From Larix sibirica (lineage: Eukaryota; Streptophyta; Pinopsida; Pinales; Pinaceae), in NCBI GenBank assembly GCA_004151065.3, contig NWUY0300007002.1, positions 2,869 to 35,505 of the forward strand: 32,637 nucleotides of DNA, in the 5' to 3' direction. Shown piece by piece: positions 11,150-23,576 of this stretch. The notes under the pieces are model-generated. The model saw only the letters and a program-made list of their open reading frames with translations. It was not told where the DNA came from and did not search any database. The first letter of the stretch is position 1. Each line of letters starts with the position of its first letter. Position numbers and translations under genes: made by a program.

Positions 11150-11215
11150 TCTTTTTCAGTCTCACTAACCGAAGCAGCTTGCTTGTAGTAGGGTTAAAGG
11201 TCAGTATATAGCATG
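11150..11215 (-). promoter_or_regulatory. Possible KANADI core promoter
   Basis: On the minus strand a TATA-like GCTATATACTGACC lies at about 11202-11215, followed by a pyrimidine-containing leader. This would give a 5' leader of about 870 nt before the ATG at 10297. Position and orientation fit; there is no transcript evidence. Confidence 0.35.
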
Positions 11216-11825
11216 GTCCTAGACCCTAGGTTTAGCCCGGAGAATATGACCCAGCAACCGGAACCAGCACCCGTCCTCCGGTAACGGGAGGGCTAGTACC
11301 CTACGCAGGGGATGTGCGTCACGGGCACATGCTCCCGAGTCCCCCCTCCCCGCTCGCCTGCTCTGCTCTGGTTTCTTCCGTTGACCGATACCTTTAATTA
11401 GTGTGTGATGATGGTGAATGGAATCATTTGGTAATAATAAGAAAATTATAGGCTCCCAAAGATTATTCGTCCTATTGTTTTTATTTATCTTGTCTTGTCT
11501 CTTTTTACCCTGGGTAATAGTCAGCGAACGATCCGGGCGATCATCATAGGAATCCGCGGTCAAGTTTCCACACCTAATGCTTATTTTTTGGGTTTTTAAT
11601 ATTCGGTTTGTGTTTTTAACGTACTGGGAGAGCGGGTTTAAAAAAGGTAAGTAAAAAGGCTGCTTCTCACACGCAATATGACAACGACGTCATTAATCAA
11701 TTTTATAATTATATTTTTATCACTATTTTCCATGAGGACGCAAATGAGAACAAGAATAAGAAACCACCACCATCATCATCATATTCATCATCGGAAAAAA
11801 ACACCATCATGACACTCATCATAAC
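11216..11825. other. GC-richer upstream region of KANADI
   Basis: 11220-11380 is markedly richer in G and C, and in CpG, than the surrounding 30 kb. 11765-11815 is a CAT/CAC microsatellite. A 114-codon minus-strand frame (11563-11219) has no recognisable domain and is most simply explained by the GC-rich composition. No gene is assigned. Confidence 0.4.
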
Positions 11826-12275
11826 TTGCCGGCATCCATGCATACAGATACAAATTGTAACGAGAATAATAATAAAAGATTTCCCAATTTCCCATTTTTA
11901 AACAAAATTAGCCAGATCTTTAGCGTTCGTATTGTATTTTATTTTAGGTGGGTGCGGCTATTGTTGAAATCGATATGCTCTCTCTTGTCATTTCGTCTCT
12001 GCTACCTTACCACTTTGGTCATGACTTTAAAAGGTCCTTCTATATTTTACTTTACAAGGGTAGGTTATCTTATTCTCCAACTCTTTTGCGTGTGGAGTTC
12101 CCTTGCTGTCATACTGAAGACAAAACAAATTCCCTGGCTCCTGCTATTATATTCTCCACTCAATAAGCCAAGTTGTTATTCTCTAAAAGTGGAAGATATT
12201 CATACATGTTTAGAAGTGAAACAAGGAGATAAGAGCAACCAAAGAAACCATGGGATTAAAGCTTATTCATATTAG

Positions 12276-15270
12276 AGGGTGTAAAGGTTATACATAGTAT
12301 GCGGAAATGAGAGTGGAAACGTAGTAGCTTTTTATTTTATTTTATATAGTATATTTGTAAATTAGGTAGATGTAGAATTTGTATATTCAATTCTCAGAAT
12401 TAATGTTTGAGAAAGATTTAGTACAAGGTATAATAAGGTTGATTAAAAAATGATGCTTGTAAAAAGCACAGATAGATAATGTAGAGTGAAGGGGACAACT
12501 TAGTTCAAAGTAGCCCATGTCCATGACTTGGGATCAATGATTACACCACTAGCTTGAGTTATCGTAATTTTTTTTCTTATTCTCTTAGAAGTTGGCCCAC
12601 ATAATGTAAACTTTATAGCCACATATGGCCATTCAATCTTGTGGATGTTGGACAGTTTAATACAATCTATGTATCTGCTTATCTATCATTGCTAGTGTCC
12701 TAAAATTGTTTCTAGTTAAAACCAATTCCATGTGTATATTTGTGTCCTTAATGCGTAAACTTGTTTGTACTTTATTGCCCCAATATGGAGTATGGGTTGT
12801 CTTTTTTCTTTAGCATTTAATTATCTTAATTCTTATCATCAAAATTTATTGCATGTTGCTATCACTTTTGAATGGTCCATGAGGGATATCTTTGTTGGCA
12901 TTGTTAATAGGTATGGATTCATCTTTAAGATCTATAATGACAAAATATAACACATTTAACCAATTTAAGGGGTTTTTTCATTCTCAAAGAGCACCCACTA
13001 TCCCTAAGTTTCAATATGACGAATGCCAATTCCTTTATCTCTAATAGATCTTTGTTTAGCTCCCCATCTATCAACTTTAAGAAATCCAAAATGAAGTCAA
13101 GTTGACAATATTAATTCCATAAGCATTTTTCTGTTATAACTAATTAAGGAACTATGCTTATTGTTTAAGTGGCATTTCCATATTTCCCAAAAATGGTCCT
13201 AGGAAATTGATCAATGGGAAGGGGATGCCTAGTTTTGATTTTTTTTATAAACGATGTTATAGCTATAATCTATTATGAATAACAACTTGGACAAACTAAA
13301 AAGTTCTTGTTTTTAGAAATACGTTTTATAGACTTATTTTGGCTAAGTTGTCGTGTTAAGAGGGAGACATTTATACTATCAAAGTCACCTACACCTTGCA
13401 CCTAGCCTCATCTTCATCGAATTAGAATGTTTGAATCCAAGTCTCCATGTTAATACAAGTCCTATCACCTCACTACGTGTTGCTAGACCATATGCTCATG
13501 TGAACAAATAATATTTTTTGTCAAAACTCGTTGTGAACAATTCGGATTGTTAAATCTCATTCTTTTTTTATATTTTTATAACATACACGGTCCATTATTG
13601 AGTTATGATACCAAGGACCCACAAGATTAGTTGTACACGATTACTTTCTTTGGATTTTACATTATATTGACGTTTTGAAAATAAATTTAACAAAATTTAT
13701 ATTTCATTCTTTTTATATTTACATTATTATTTTTATTATAACATAAGTGAATGTTATAATAATTTTCTTCTTATCAAATATAGTCCAACTTAATATCAAC
13801 CATTTTTACATCAACTATTTTTAATTTATAATTATCTTATTAATTCACCCATTAAATATCAACATTATATTATAACATGATGTTTTAAATTTAAAAACAG
13901 AGCCTAAACCTGTCAAATATTTTATTTAAGATATTCAAACTAAACTTGTCCATCTCTATTTTTTTCAATATTTTAGTACAATATTTTATTACATTAATAT
14001 ATTATGTTATCTTTATTTTATTTTATTTTCAAAACATAAAGCATAAAACAACCTTTCACATTCCTATTTTGATTTTATATTAAAAGAGTACTCATCAAAA
14101 CTATGTCACTAACCTTTAGATTTTTCAAATGTGGGTAAGTTATTGTGTTGTTATCAATCAACGTATAGCTACCCAAAATTTTGTCCAACCCACTCTCTCC
14201 ATTCCGTTTGTTTGACATCTATCGACCGTGACATTGTCATATGTATATATATAATTGACAATATACCATTAACCTTATAGAGCAGGTGTCTACCCTTTCG
14301 AGTTGTGGATGTGGGGTTATTGTAGAGAGAGGGATAGAGGGGACATGTGCATAATGTGACAAGTATGGCCAGGGTGTGAATAGGAAGCCCATAAATGGAG
14401 AAGTCATTCACTAGCAGCTTTTTCAAATTGAGAATTTTGTTGTGAGCAAATTGTATGTCATCTTACATATAGATTGCCAATATGTTGCTATCACCAAGGT
14501 ATCAAATTGCCCCACCAATATCATGATGGCATGAAACGGTAAAGATAATACAAACCGTGTGTCTCCTAAGACTCACATGTGTACAAGATGTGATGAAACA
14601 TGTAATGTCAAAGTTTAACCAAACCATACATCTTCTCATATAAAAAGATTTTGAATATTATTGCTTAACAATAGAGTGGGACATAGCCAAAAAGGCAAAG
14701 GACAATATAATTACTTTACTAGCATATGGAATAAAAGCATAAGATGAAGAAGACTTGTCCAACCAACAACCAAACCATGATGGTATCAATCATATAAATA
14801 TGATATTCCCCAATTTTTTTCGTTCCCTTTACACAACATCCCCAATTGCGCTTATGTTTTACTACTTGGACAAAAAACTAATAGTCTAAAGAATACCTAA
14901 CAAAAAAGTGAACTCCATATACATCTTTCTCACTTAATTTATTTAATATTTTTACAACATTATTATCATATGATTTGAAGACCTTATCCAACACTCCAAC
15001 AAATTATTTTCTTCTTTTACTCATTAGAGTGTACTAAGCCTTTTCAAAATAAGAATTTGAATTTAGTTTGACGCATAAATTAACTTATTTTCTCTTTGTG
15101 GTTCACTAAATTAGGACCCTGAATTGAATTTCCTTAACTTGGTTAAATTTTCTAAGTTTATTTTGCTTGAATAACATAAGAATTGCAAAGTACATGGAAG
15201 TTTAGCAAGAGAAAAAGCCTTTAGTATTAGCCATTCTTTTACCTTTTTAATTATACTTTGTGTTATATTT
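12276..15270. other. Gene-free AT-rich region
   Basis: Apart from the weak SINE head near 12.5 kb I see no supported gene. Short frames at 12765-12950 (plus) and 14426-14169 (minus) have no motif or splice context. Confidence 0.4.
12480..12570 (-). mobile_element. Very weak tRNA-derived SINE head candidate
   Basis: The minus strand has TAACTCAAGCTAGTGG (box A-like, near 12562), then TTGATCCCAAGTCATGGACATGGG and a degraded box B (GGGCTACTTTGAA) at roughly tRNA spacing. The resemblance is to the head only. Confidence 0.25.
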
Positions 15271-15920
15271 GCTTTATTCCTTACTTTATACTAAAGTCAA
15301 CAATTCTACATATGAAAGTAGTTTTAAATGTACTTAAGAACCTAATCTAAAATAATAGCTTTCTATGTTATAATAATTCTTACATCTTTTTCTTCTTTTA
15401 TTCTAATAATTTTCACTACCATCTTAAGAATAAGGAAATATCTTAAAAAATATTATATTAGGATATTGTACAAATCATTCTTTCAATTTATAATTAAGGA
15501 ATATTTTATATTTATAATTTGGTTAATATAATTTTATTATTTATAAACATTTTATTATTTTTTTTAAATAAAAAATATTTTATTAATGATATATAAATAT
15601 TTTTAAAAGATATTCATATATTAATTTAACATAATAAATATAAATTTACTTCTTACATAGTTATATTTTTGTTTCATATAAAATCATTTAATATTAGTTT
15701 GTATTTTTATTTTTAATTATATTTTGTATTTTCATATGCTTTATGTCTTACTTTACATTAAAGTCATCAATTCTATATATAAAAGTAGATTTAAATGTAC
15801 TTAAGAACCTCATCTAAAATGATAGTTTTATCCTTAAATGATAGTTTTCTCTCGGTATAATAATTTTTACAAATCACATAATCAAGGAATATATTAGTAA
15901 GATAATGTTCATGATTTGGT
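15270..15920. repeat. Diverged direct duplication, about 467 bp apart
   Basis: CTTACTTTA and AAATGTACTTAAGAACCT with flanking sequence occur at about 15278-15360 and again at about 15745-15830. The following segments also match loosely (ATTTGGTTAAT). It looks like an old duplication of about 470 bp with the second copy truncated. Confidence 0.6.
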
Positions 15921-15959
15921 TAATCAAACCCTAACTTTCCCCTTTCTTTTCAATATTTC

Positions 15960-16085
15960 TAAATAAATTGTGAAGCTTTTCCTTTTTTCTTCTTTTGAAC
16001 ATATTCTAACCAAATTCAATTTAATTTTGAGCTTTTCCTTTCCTTTCCTTTTATAAGAGCATATTCTAAACAAATTCAATTTATT
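15960..16085. repeat. Short tandem duplication, about 64 bp unit
   Basis: GCTTTTCCTTT...GAACATATTCTAACCAAATT is followed by GCTTTTCCTTTCC...GAGCATATTCTAAACAAATT. Confidence 0.65.
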
Positions 16086-16499
16086 TAAAATACAAATAAA
16101 AAGTATTTAGAAAAAACCAAAGAAAGATATAAAATTTTAGTTAATCATTATTATATTAAAGATTTAAAATTTTGATCAAATTTTATCAAATTATCATAAA
16201 TTGTATTAAGATTTTCAAAAATTATCTTTTAATATAAATTTAGTATTAATGAAATAAATTGTATTAAAGTTTTAAAAAATTATCTATTAATATGATTACC
16301 ATTAACAAAATTCAAATATATATTTTGATTGATATTTATTCATTTGTTTTTACTATTCAAATTTAAAACTTAGGGTGAATGGAAGGCAAAGTTATAACTA
16401 AGACATACACCAATAAAAAGAGAAAACACACACTTAGTTATGTGTAACATATCATCAAAAGTTAATTGGCATTACGAAATATACTTAATCATAACATTG

Positions 16500-16641
16500 G
16501 AATATAATTGTATCATTAATTATCAAAATTTAAATGTGTAAACCATAAAACATAAGATATTTTATGTGTTGAATATAATTGTATTATTAATTATCAAAAT
16601 TTAAATGTGTAAACTGTAAACTATAAGATATTTTATGTGGA
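16500..16641. repeat. 71-bp tandem repeat, two copies
   Basis: Units start GAATATAATTGTAT at 16500 and 16571 and end GATATTTTATGTG(T/G). The remaining DNA to 17000 is AT-rich and shows no gene. Confidence 0.9.
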
Positions 16642-17099
16642 ATACTAAAAATATAATTAATATCATTTTCAAGTAATAGAATAGATATTTTGATTGGGTT
16701 GGTGCGGATGTGGGTGATTTTGACGGTTTAGATGCCCCTGGTTTGTGGTTTTTTAGCCAAAAGAAAACCCTGCAAGTAAACCGTACCACTTGCCAACAAA
16801 AAAAATAGATATTTTGATTATATATAATAATATTTTTATGAAATTATTAATATTTAAAATTTATTATATGATGAATAATATTTTTTCGAGAGAAAAAACA
16901 TCTTTTATATTCCCGTGTAGAATAAAAAACACATTTTTTAGGTGAGCTAAACAAATCTTCCACTTAAGGCTCTAATAAAGCTAATGAAAATATAGTTTCA
17001 AATACTAAATTATTCTTCAAAAAATAACCCTATATGAACCTAGTCTACCCAAACATTAGCAATAATCTTTCATTCCTAATACAAGTAATGTTTCCTTCG

Positions 17100-17990
17100 A
17101 GCTCATCATCAATATGAAATGCACCCTCATACAATAGTAAACCCAATTTTGATAAAGCATCAATAGTTTGTTTAATTCTTTGTAGACTTGAGTAAATGAA
17201 GTTACATTAAATAATCGTGTATTCGCTTGTAGTTATTCTACAAGTGAACAAAAGGAAATGTTTTGGATCTAAAGAAGCTTGTTCATCCAATTCGTGACGA
17301 ACAATGAATCAACAACCACTTGAATTTTGTATTGTCTCATATCTAGTGCTAATTTCATTCATTATTTTAGCCTCATGAATTCTCCTAATTATTGGTTCCT
17401 TTACCTAAATTCTATTTGATCTAAATGATGAGAGGTAGTAAGATAAAGGACTCCCCTCAAGCTGTAGATTGCATCTAACCCCTAATAGGCACCATCAAAG
17501 TAGCCATAGGGAAATGACTCATCTATCATCAACTATCTTACCTGTCTAGTGGGTTTGGGAAGACTATTAGATTTGTAGTGTTGGAATAATACACAAACCT
17601 ATGTTGAAATATAGAAGGTTGGTTGTAATTTATCTTCAAAGATCACCAAATTATGTGTTATCCGTGTTCCCCAAGGTACTAGAAAGGGTATATAAGAATA
17701 TTTTTTCAGTCCCCTCATCTCAAACCAAGCCTTTGGGAAAGCCTCGACATAGTCTTCATTCCATATATTATGAATGCCAAGCCACTAACCCATATCCTTC
17801 CAAATATTCTTTACACAAAAGCATTCTACAAATAGTTATATAGTAGTATTTTCTCTCTACCTCCATATAAAACAAATACATGGCCCTTCCTTATGTATTT
17901 TCTAAAGCACCTCTTGGTTTATCACTTTATTATTCAAGGCTAATGATGTGAGTAATTTGGTCTTCAATGGTTCTTTAACCTTTTATATTT
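17100..17990 (-). pseudogene. LINE zf-RVT and RNase H remnant
   Basis: Minus-strand frames show LTSLALNNKVINQEVL, a stop, then a cysteine pair CICF and FVECFCVKNIWKDMG, the zf-RVT layout of a LINE ORF2. Further on, FPYGYFDGAY (about 17515-17488) is the first RNase H strand with its aspartate. GVLYL, IQVVVDSLFVTNWM and QVYKELN follow with stops between. This domain is much more decayed than the other two RNase H copies in the window. Confidence 0.65.
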
Positions 17991-18559
17991 TGTCCCGCCG
18001 CCATTTTGAGCCTAGTGGTTCATTACCTTAAAATGCCTTAAATCCACATTTGGCAGTATACTTTACTCCTTACTTGTTTTTGGCCTAGACTAGAACATTG
18101 GCTCCTTCTTTAATCTTATGTTATTTTTCCTAAGTTCTAACATAAATTCCTAGGTTAAGTGTATACTTTTTTCCTGCAAGTCTTATATCCTAGACCGTTA
18201 ACCATCCTTAATGCCAAATAGTAGTGGAAGTAGGATCTCCGAAGAGATTTAGGGTACATCTACCAATATCTTGTATTAATTGGAATATATATGTAGGGAG
18301 AAGTATTCCATTTCCACATATCATTATGGAATTATCCCCTACCCTGACCTATGATCCATTCCCAACTTGTCAAGCCAATTAATTACCAATAAGAGGAAAT
18401 GTTAATGTTAAATCCTTCCAATTGTTGGAGAATTATTTTATGCTTTTCCTATATCTCTGGATCAAATCTAGTAGTGTACTTGGTACTATATAATTATTTA
18501 TTATAATCCTTTGAACCAAAGCTTCTCTTTTGTAGCTAGGGTCCAGAGTGTTTTTACTA

Positions 18560-19930
18560 CAAGGGAGAGAGCAATGATATGGATATTCTTAAGCCCCCAT
18601 CCTCCCCCAGCCTTAGGACTTTATATTGTCTTCCAACTTGCTATGTGTATGAAAATATTGTCCATGCTCCCTTTCCAAAGGAAAATATAGCGAATCCTTC
18701 TTATCTTCTCCAATATATCCATAGGGATATGTGCTAGTGAGTGCCGACATACAAGAATGGTCTCCAATGTTAATTTAAATAAGGCCAATCTACCCCCCAT
18801 ATTGGAAAGCCATCTATTAGAACATAAATATAATTTATTCTCAACCTTGGAAAGGATCATTTCCAATCCCTATTACCATATACATTAGGTTTTAGTCTAA
18901 ATCTAAGGTATTTCATACCATCCCGAAAATAAAAAATACTATAAGGAAAATAACCCCTTAGGGTGTGAACCACTTCCTCTTCAAGTGCATTAAAAAATAT
19001 TGCAGAGTTGTTAATGTTTATTTCCATATTAGTTCCCATTATTATAAAGCCGTAGAATCTCCTTATGCTGTCGTCCCTCCTTGATTGTTCCATAAAAAAA
19101 ATTCCATAATCTATAAATAAAATACATTTCAGTGTTACAATATCTCCAGTCTTAATTCCTTCAATGGGTGTAGTCCTCTTGTATTCTAGAATGGACCTGC
19201 TCAACATTTCATCAACTCATAGGAGACAGTAGGAATAAGTAGGGTTACAAGGGGAAACCTTGTCATGTAACCCTTTGGAAGGCTTAAAAAACTTGAATTC
19301 TAATCCATTGATCAAAATAACACATGAAACATAGGTAATACATCCCATGATCCAGTTTACTAGAGGTAAGTTGAAACCAATCTGACATAAAAAAAAATCT
19401 CAAATAAAGCAAACACACCCTATCAAAATATTTAGATACATTGAACTTGATCACCATCACTAGAAAATATTTTATTTGAATAGTATAGTAATTTTATGCA
19501 AAACCAATTGTTCATGTATTTGATGACCTTCTAGAAACCCAAAATATTCTAGAGATATTAACATAAAAGGTAATGTCTTCAGTTTGATAGCTAGCACCTT
19601 AGAAATTATGTTCTAAATATAGTTACACAAAGCAATAAGATTGAAGCTATTGAATGACTCTAGCTGATCCACTTTTTGTATGAGTGCAATAAAAGTCAAG
19701 TTGAAAGACTATGGTACCTTAATAAATGTTCTCACTTCTTCCATTACTTGAAGCAATTTCTCACCCAACATTTTGAAAAAAACTAAGTATAACTTCTTAG
19801 TCCACTTGTTGGGATCTAGGCTCTTGTCCTTATGGAAGGAAGATAAAATACTCAAAATTTCTTCCTTGGTGACCTCCTCATACAACCACTGGTTGACCTC
19901 CTTCATAACAAACATTGGAAAAAATGAAGC
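18560..19930 (-). pseudogene. LINE reverse transcriptase domain remnant
   Basis: The N-terminal RT block is EVTKEEILSILSSFHKDKSL, DPNKWTKKLYLVFF, EEVRTFIKVP (19915-19709). The palm region continues GIKTGDIVTLKCILFIDYGIFF and GTNMEININNSAIFF (19207-18857). Then come LSKVENKLYLCSNRWLSNMG (18866-18621) and, after a stop, GGGWGLKNIHIIALSL (to about 18555). The catalytic (F/Y)xDD block reads FIDY, so one catalytic aspartate is lost. Several stops and shifts lie between blocks. Confidence 0.8.
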
Positions 19931-20459
19931 AATTTTAATGATCTCGACAATGTTTATTTTTCAGGCTCCTTATAGACATTCTCAAATGATTAACCCCTAG
20001 GTCAACTGAACATGAAAATATTATAACTTGATTTTCTTCCTCATAAGTCATCTCCCAAATGGTAATGACACTCTTCTTATGATTAGAAAAATTGTGGAAA
20101 TTTTTTATGTTGTGATCCCTATCCAGCCATGTAGATTTTTCTTTTCATATTCCAATCCATCTCCCTTTCCCTCAAAAGCTTAATCTTCTTAGATTCTAGG
20201 CCTTTTAGTCTAAACAACTCCTACTTATAAAAGACACCACCCCCATATCCATCAAACAATAACCCTGTTTCCCCTTAAACATCCTTTAGTAGCTTATCTA
20301 TGTTCCCTTTTCTTTCAATAACCCAACTAGCCACTCTCTCCTGTTTTAAGAGATATAGTAAACTAAAAAGTTGAAGTTCCCATCTCTAGGTCATATGTTT
20401 CCTACAAGTCTTTGAACATATAATTGAATTCATCATATTCCATCCACTTAGATTGAAAT

Positions 20460-21187
20460 TGAAGGGTTAACTAGCTTTGCATCGTTGAGTTCTAATTCCA
20501 AAAATATTGGATTATGGTCAGAGCATCTATTAGTATCTATCCATTATTTATACCTATAAACACCTTGTAGAACCAAATTTCGGACTAGCAATCTATCAAC
20601 TCTCTTAGAAACACTACCCATACCAATCTTATCGATTGTCCATGTAGAAATTGTTGTAATAGGTTCTAAATTGACTAGTCAAGAAACTTGAATATGAAAA
20701 TTAAAGTAGTCACATCTATCTAATGCAACAATATCACTCCACACTTCCATTCTATTAAAATTCAAATTAATATCCCTTCCAAGATCATGTTACCTTTAAT
20801 GATACACTATACATTAAAAGTATTCTCCCAAAATTGTAGCTTATCCTAATAAGGTCTATACATGTTTTATATAGTTAGAGGGGTCCCAAACTCTTACTAA
20901 ACAAACTGTGCATATATCTTAAATGAAAACCTATGAATTAGTTAGAAACATAGTTTGTGAGATGTGAATGATAATGCTTTCAGAAAGTTCATTAGAATCC
21001 AATTCTAAAAGGTTCCAACCAACAAAGAGTTTTTCAAATCACCCACTACATTGATCCCATTACCAATCATTTCTTGTAGTAGAAATAAATTAGGACTTTC
21101 GAAATTTAATAAATGTTTGAGAGATAATTCCTTGTTATAGCCTCCCAAACCCCAAATATTCAGAGACATCACCTTCATTTTAAACAT
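20460..21187 (-). pseudogene. LINE endonuclease domain remnant
   Basis: It begins MKVMSLNIWGLGGYNK and FLLQEMIGN, the start of LINE AP-endonucleases with the SLNI-GLGG and LLQE blocks. About 570 nt later the domain end is visible: KRVDRLLVRNLVLQGVY, a stop, then CSDHNPIFLELEL, with the SDH(N/S)P catalytic block retained. Intervening sequence is broken by stops. Confidence 0.75.
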
Positions 21188-21190
21188 GTG

Positions 21191-22583
21191 GGAAGGGGAA
21201 TACCCGCTTTAAGTACACTAAAATTGGACATTGACATGCTTGTTTGATTTCCTTAATAAATTTCTCCTAAGCATGGTAGAATGAGGATTTCCTACCCGCT
21301 ATAGTAGGGCCTAGGTCTATGTTAAAATGTTTTCCCAACAAGCCCCGTCCCGACCCCTGAGAGTGTCATGTCTGGTACCCCTTTATGTTTTTCAAGTTTT
21401 AATTTATAATGACCTATCCTCTTATTGTAATATCCTCCATTAGATCATCAAGATACTTGGGTATTGGTGTTTTAACACCAACATGTACCAAAAGTACCTA
21501 CAAGGGGCTATGCAATCTTAGTTACCAAATCAATAAGGTTGAGGGAAGCTGAAATAAATAGACAAAATACTTCATTATGCATGCAATGTAAGATAAGGGA
21601 AACTAGTTAAAAGGAAACAAAACATACATATGAAGAATATTGGTTTTGTATTAACAAAAAGAATAGAGTTGAGACACACCTTGGTGTCATATGTAGTTAA
21701 TGTCAATCTTTGCATCCAATCTAGTGGATGGTTCTTTTGCTCCTTTGATGCTCTATTCCCAACCAAGTGATGTATGTGTAACATCCCAAATGGTGAAAAT
21801 AAAGATATATCGGAGGATCTTTGTGTGTGTGTGTGTGTAATCCAAGAGCATAACCTTGCTATTATGGATATGGAATCCATTTTTGAATGGCCTTGAGGAT
21901 TTATTCAAAGGAAATAATGTGAATGCTTCTTAGATCTAACTCTAATGTGAATAATACCTTTTCATTAATTACTTAGTTAGAAGATAGGTATTGGAGACCA
22001 AAGCAAACACTAATTTTGGTAATAAAATTCTGGGAATGTCCACTTTCAACCATTAAACCTTTTTAGGAAGCATGCAATAATTAAGAGTAACCAAATTATG
22101 TTTTTGGGTTCCCGTTGTGATTTTGAGGCTTCTAGTGTGATGGGGTTGTGTTAATTTTAAGGAAATTCCATGCAATGACCTTTTATGGTCAACTTGTGAC
22201 TTTAGTTCATTTTTGGTCATATTATTGAGGTCATGTGGTGACGAAGGTGATAGAAATGGGGCTAATACTTCCACAAATCATATATAATAGTGATGATGCT
22301 TCTACAAAATTAGGTGATAAAAATTAGCCTTTTAATAAACTCTTCATTAATTAATGTGAAATCAAAGTTGGTTTGAAATTCATTTAATAAAGAGACTAAT
22401 TTTATTTCCTCGACACTCAAATTCATTAAAACTAGTAGAGTCTCAAGTTTACAGTTCCTACTCTAAGTTCTACTTCCACCTAATCTTATAAACATATGAG
22501 GGAGGCATTCTTAAAACCATATAAAAAGAATTTTGATTTAGGATGTGAAGATTAGCCGTTCTAGAATACTTACCACCTTTTTG
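21191..22583. other. Region upstream of the minus-strand LINE
   Basis: 21190-21400 may hold the LINE 5' part. A (GT)9 microsatellite lies near 21821-21838. The remaining sequence shows no supported gene. Confidence 0.35.
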
Positions 22584-22662
22584 AATCAAGAGGTTTAATA
22601 GATTCCAATAGTATGTCTCCGAATGGAAGACACACTATTGGACTCTATGAAACCTCTTGATT
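22584..22662. repeat. Imperfect hairpin 1 (about 37-bp arms, 4-nt loop)
   Basis: The left arm starts AATCAAGAGGTTT and runs to ATGTCTCC. The right arm starts GGAAGACACACTATTGG and ends AAACCTCTTGATT. The arms pair along nearly their full length with a few mismatches and a GAAT loop. The size and imperfect pairing resemble a small foldback element or a short inverted-repeat RNA precursor; transcription is unknown. Confidence 0.7.
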
Positions 22663-22664
22663 AG

Positions 22665-22744
22665 AATCCTCAAGGTTTAATAGATTCCAATAATATGTCT
22701 CTGAATGGAGGACACACTATTGAACTCTATGAAACCTCTTGATT
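22665..22744. repeat. Imperfect hairpin 2 (tandem copy of hairpin 1)
   Basis: A second copy follows two bases after the first with the same order (AGGTTTAATAGATTCCAATA ... GAATGGAGGACACACTATTG ... AAACCTCTTGATT). Its left end (AATCCTCAAGGTTT) no longer pairs as well. Changes relative to copy 1 include some that reduce and some that keep pairing. Confidence 0.65.
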
Positions 22745-22807
22745 AGAGTCCTCCAGATTCTAGTGTGAAGACCTCTTGATTAGAGTCCTCCAAATTCTAG
22801 TGCAAAG
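22734..22807. repeat. 37-bp tandem direct repeat, two copies
   Basis: ACCTCTTGATTAGAGTCCTC plus 17 more bases at 22734-22770 is repeated at 22771-22807 with four differences. The first copy overlaps the right arm of hairpin 2. Confidence 0.8.
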
Positions 22808-22992
22808 ATGTATTGAAGCTAAGACATTTGATCACCACAAAACTATGTGCCATACATAATGAATAATAATAATCACATTAAAAATATTATTAGGTCATGA
22901 TATCATTTAAATGAAATGTTCATATAACAAATCATATTGAATGGAAGGAAACATCTTTCCTAAAAATAGAAGTTTAGTCAAATGTTTTTTCA

Positions 22993-23019
22993 TTATATAT
23001 ATATATATATATATATATN
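22993..23019. repeat. (TA)n microsatellite ending in an unresolved base
   Basis: Thirteen TA units followed by a single n at 23019, consistent with an assembly or consensus ambiguity in a simple repeat. Confidence 0.95.
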
Positions 23020-23246
23020 AAAATGAAACTAAACTATGGAGCATCTCTCGTTACTCTTCTCACTATTAAACTGGAAATATATAGGCAGTACATAATGCTA
23101 TGGTTTTGGACCATGTCTTGCCCACTATCTCCACTAACTGTTAAATGCATAACTAACCAACCATATTCTGACCATATCTAGCTAACTACAGGTACATCAT
23201 AGTTATGATACTTCAAGCAGATGGAAGTAATTATGATACTTCAACA
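23020..23246 (-). repeat. Partial LTR (3' LTR of a minus-strand element)
   Basis: On the minus strand a polypurine tract AAGGGGGAG (23255-23247) is followed directly by TGTTGAAGTATCATAAT, the usual layout of a PPT and the first bases (TGTTG) of a Ty1/copia LTR. A TATA-like CCTATATATTTCC lies at about 23080. The LTR runs into a (TA)n tract and an unresolved base at 23019, so its end is not visible. Inside, GAAGTATCATAA is repeated about 30 bp apart. The internal part of this element (above 23255) has no recognisable coding sequence. Confidence 0.6.
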
Positions 23247-23255
23247 CTCCCCCTT
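23247..23255 (-). other. Polypurine tract
   Basis: AAGGGGGAG on the minus strand immediately precedes TGTTGAAG; LTR retrotransposons use such a tract to prime plus-strand DNA synthesis. Confidence 0.6.
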
Positions 23256-23576
23256 AATCACTACCATTAACAATTCTACCATAATAGCTATGACTTCAAA
23301 AACATTATGGCCTGCTGGTCTAAATCTTGGCTAGGATTACAAACACTTAAAAACATCTGGAAAACCTTTGGTTTGATGCTCTATTGCATGTTTGTTGCTG
23401 CTACCGACTCTTCTTCTCTTTTTCTTCCTTGGACTTCATACTTCATTTTCAACAATCCTTTTCTTTTTTCTTCAGCTTCGCCTTTATCATGATCTTGTTC
23501 TTTAGTGTTTCCTCAGATTCTTCATACCTACTTCCAAGTTCCAACATCATCTACAAATTCTTCAATCATTATCATT

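Larger units (their letters stand above)
17000..21190 (-). mobile_element. Near full-length degenerate L1-type LINE (ORF2)
   Basis: Reading down the minus strand from 21187 the ORF2 domains appear in canonical order: AP endonuclease (21187 to about 20460), reverse transcriptase (about 19930-18560), zf-RVT (about 17960-17780) and RNase H (about 17520-17120). Each is split by stops and frame shifts. Upstream, about 21190-21400 carries a frame remnant that may be the end of ORF1 but is too decayed to assign. No target-site duplication or poly(A) tail is obvious and the 3' limit near 17000 is approximate. Confidence 0.8.

Noticed and set aside
11219-11563. 114-codon minus-strand frame upstream of KANADI
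   Set aside because: Length is explained by the GC-rich block. Arg/Pro-rich, with no conserved motif; it overlaps the likely promoter.
11826-12275. 149-codon plus-strand frame, with a 72-codon frame overlapping it at 11948-12166
   Set aside because: No domain or family is recognisable, composition is ordinary, and two frames overlap without splice support. The 72-codon frame (MGAAIVEIDMLSLV...) might be a transposon remnant but I cannot support that.
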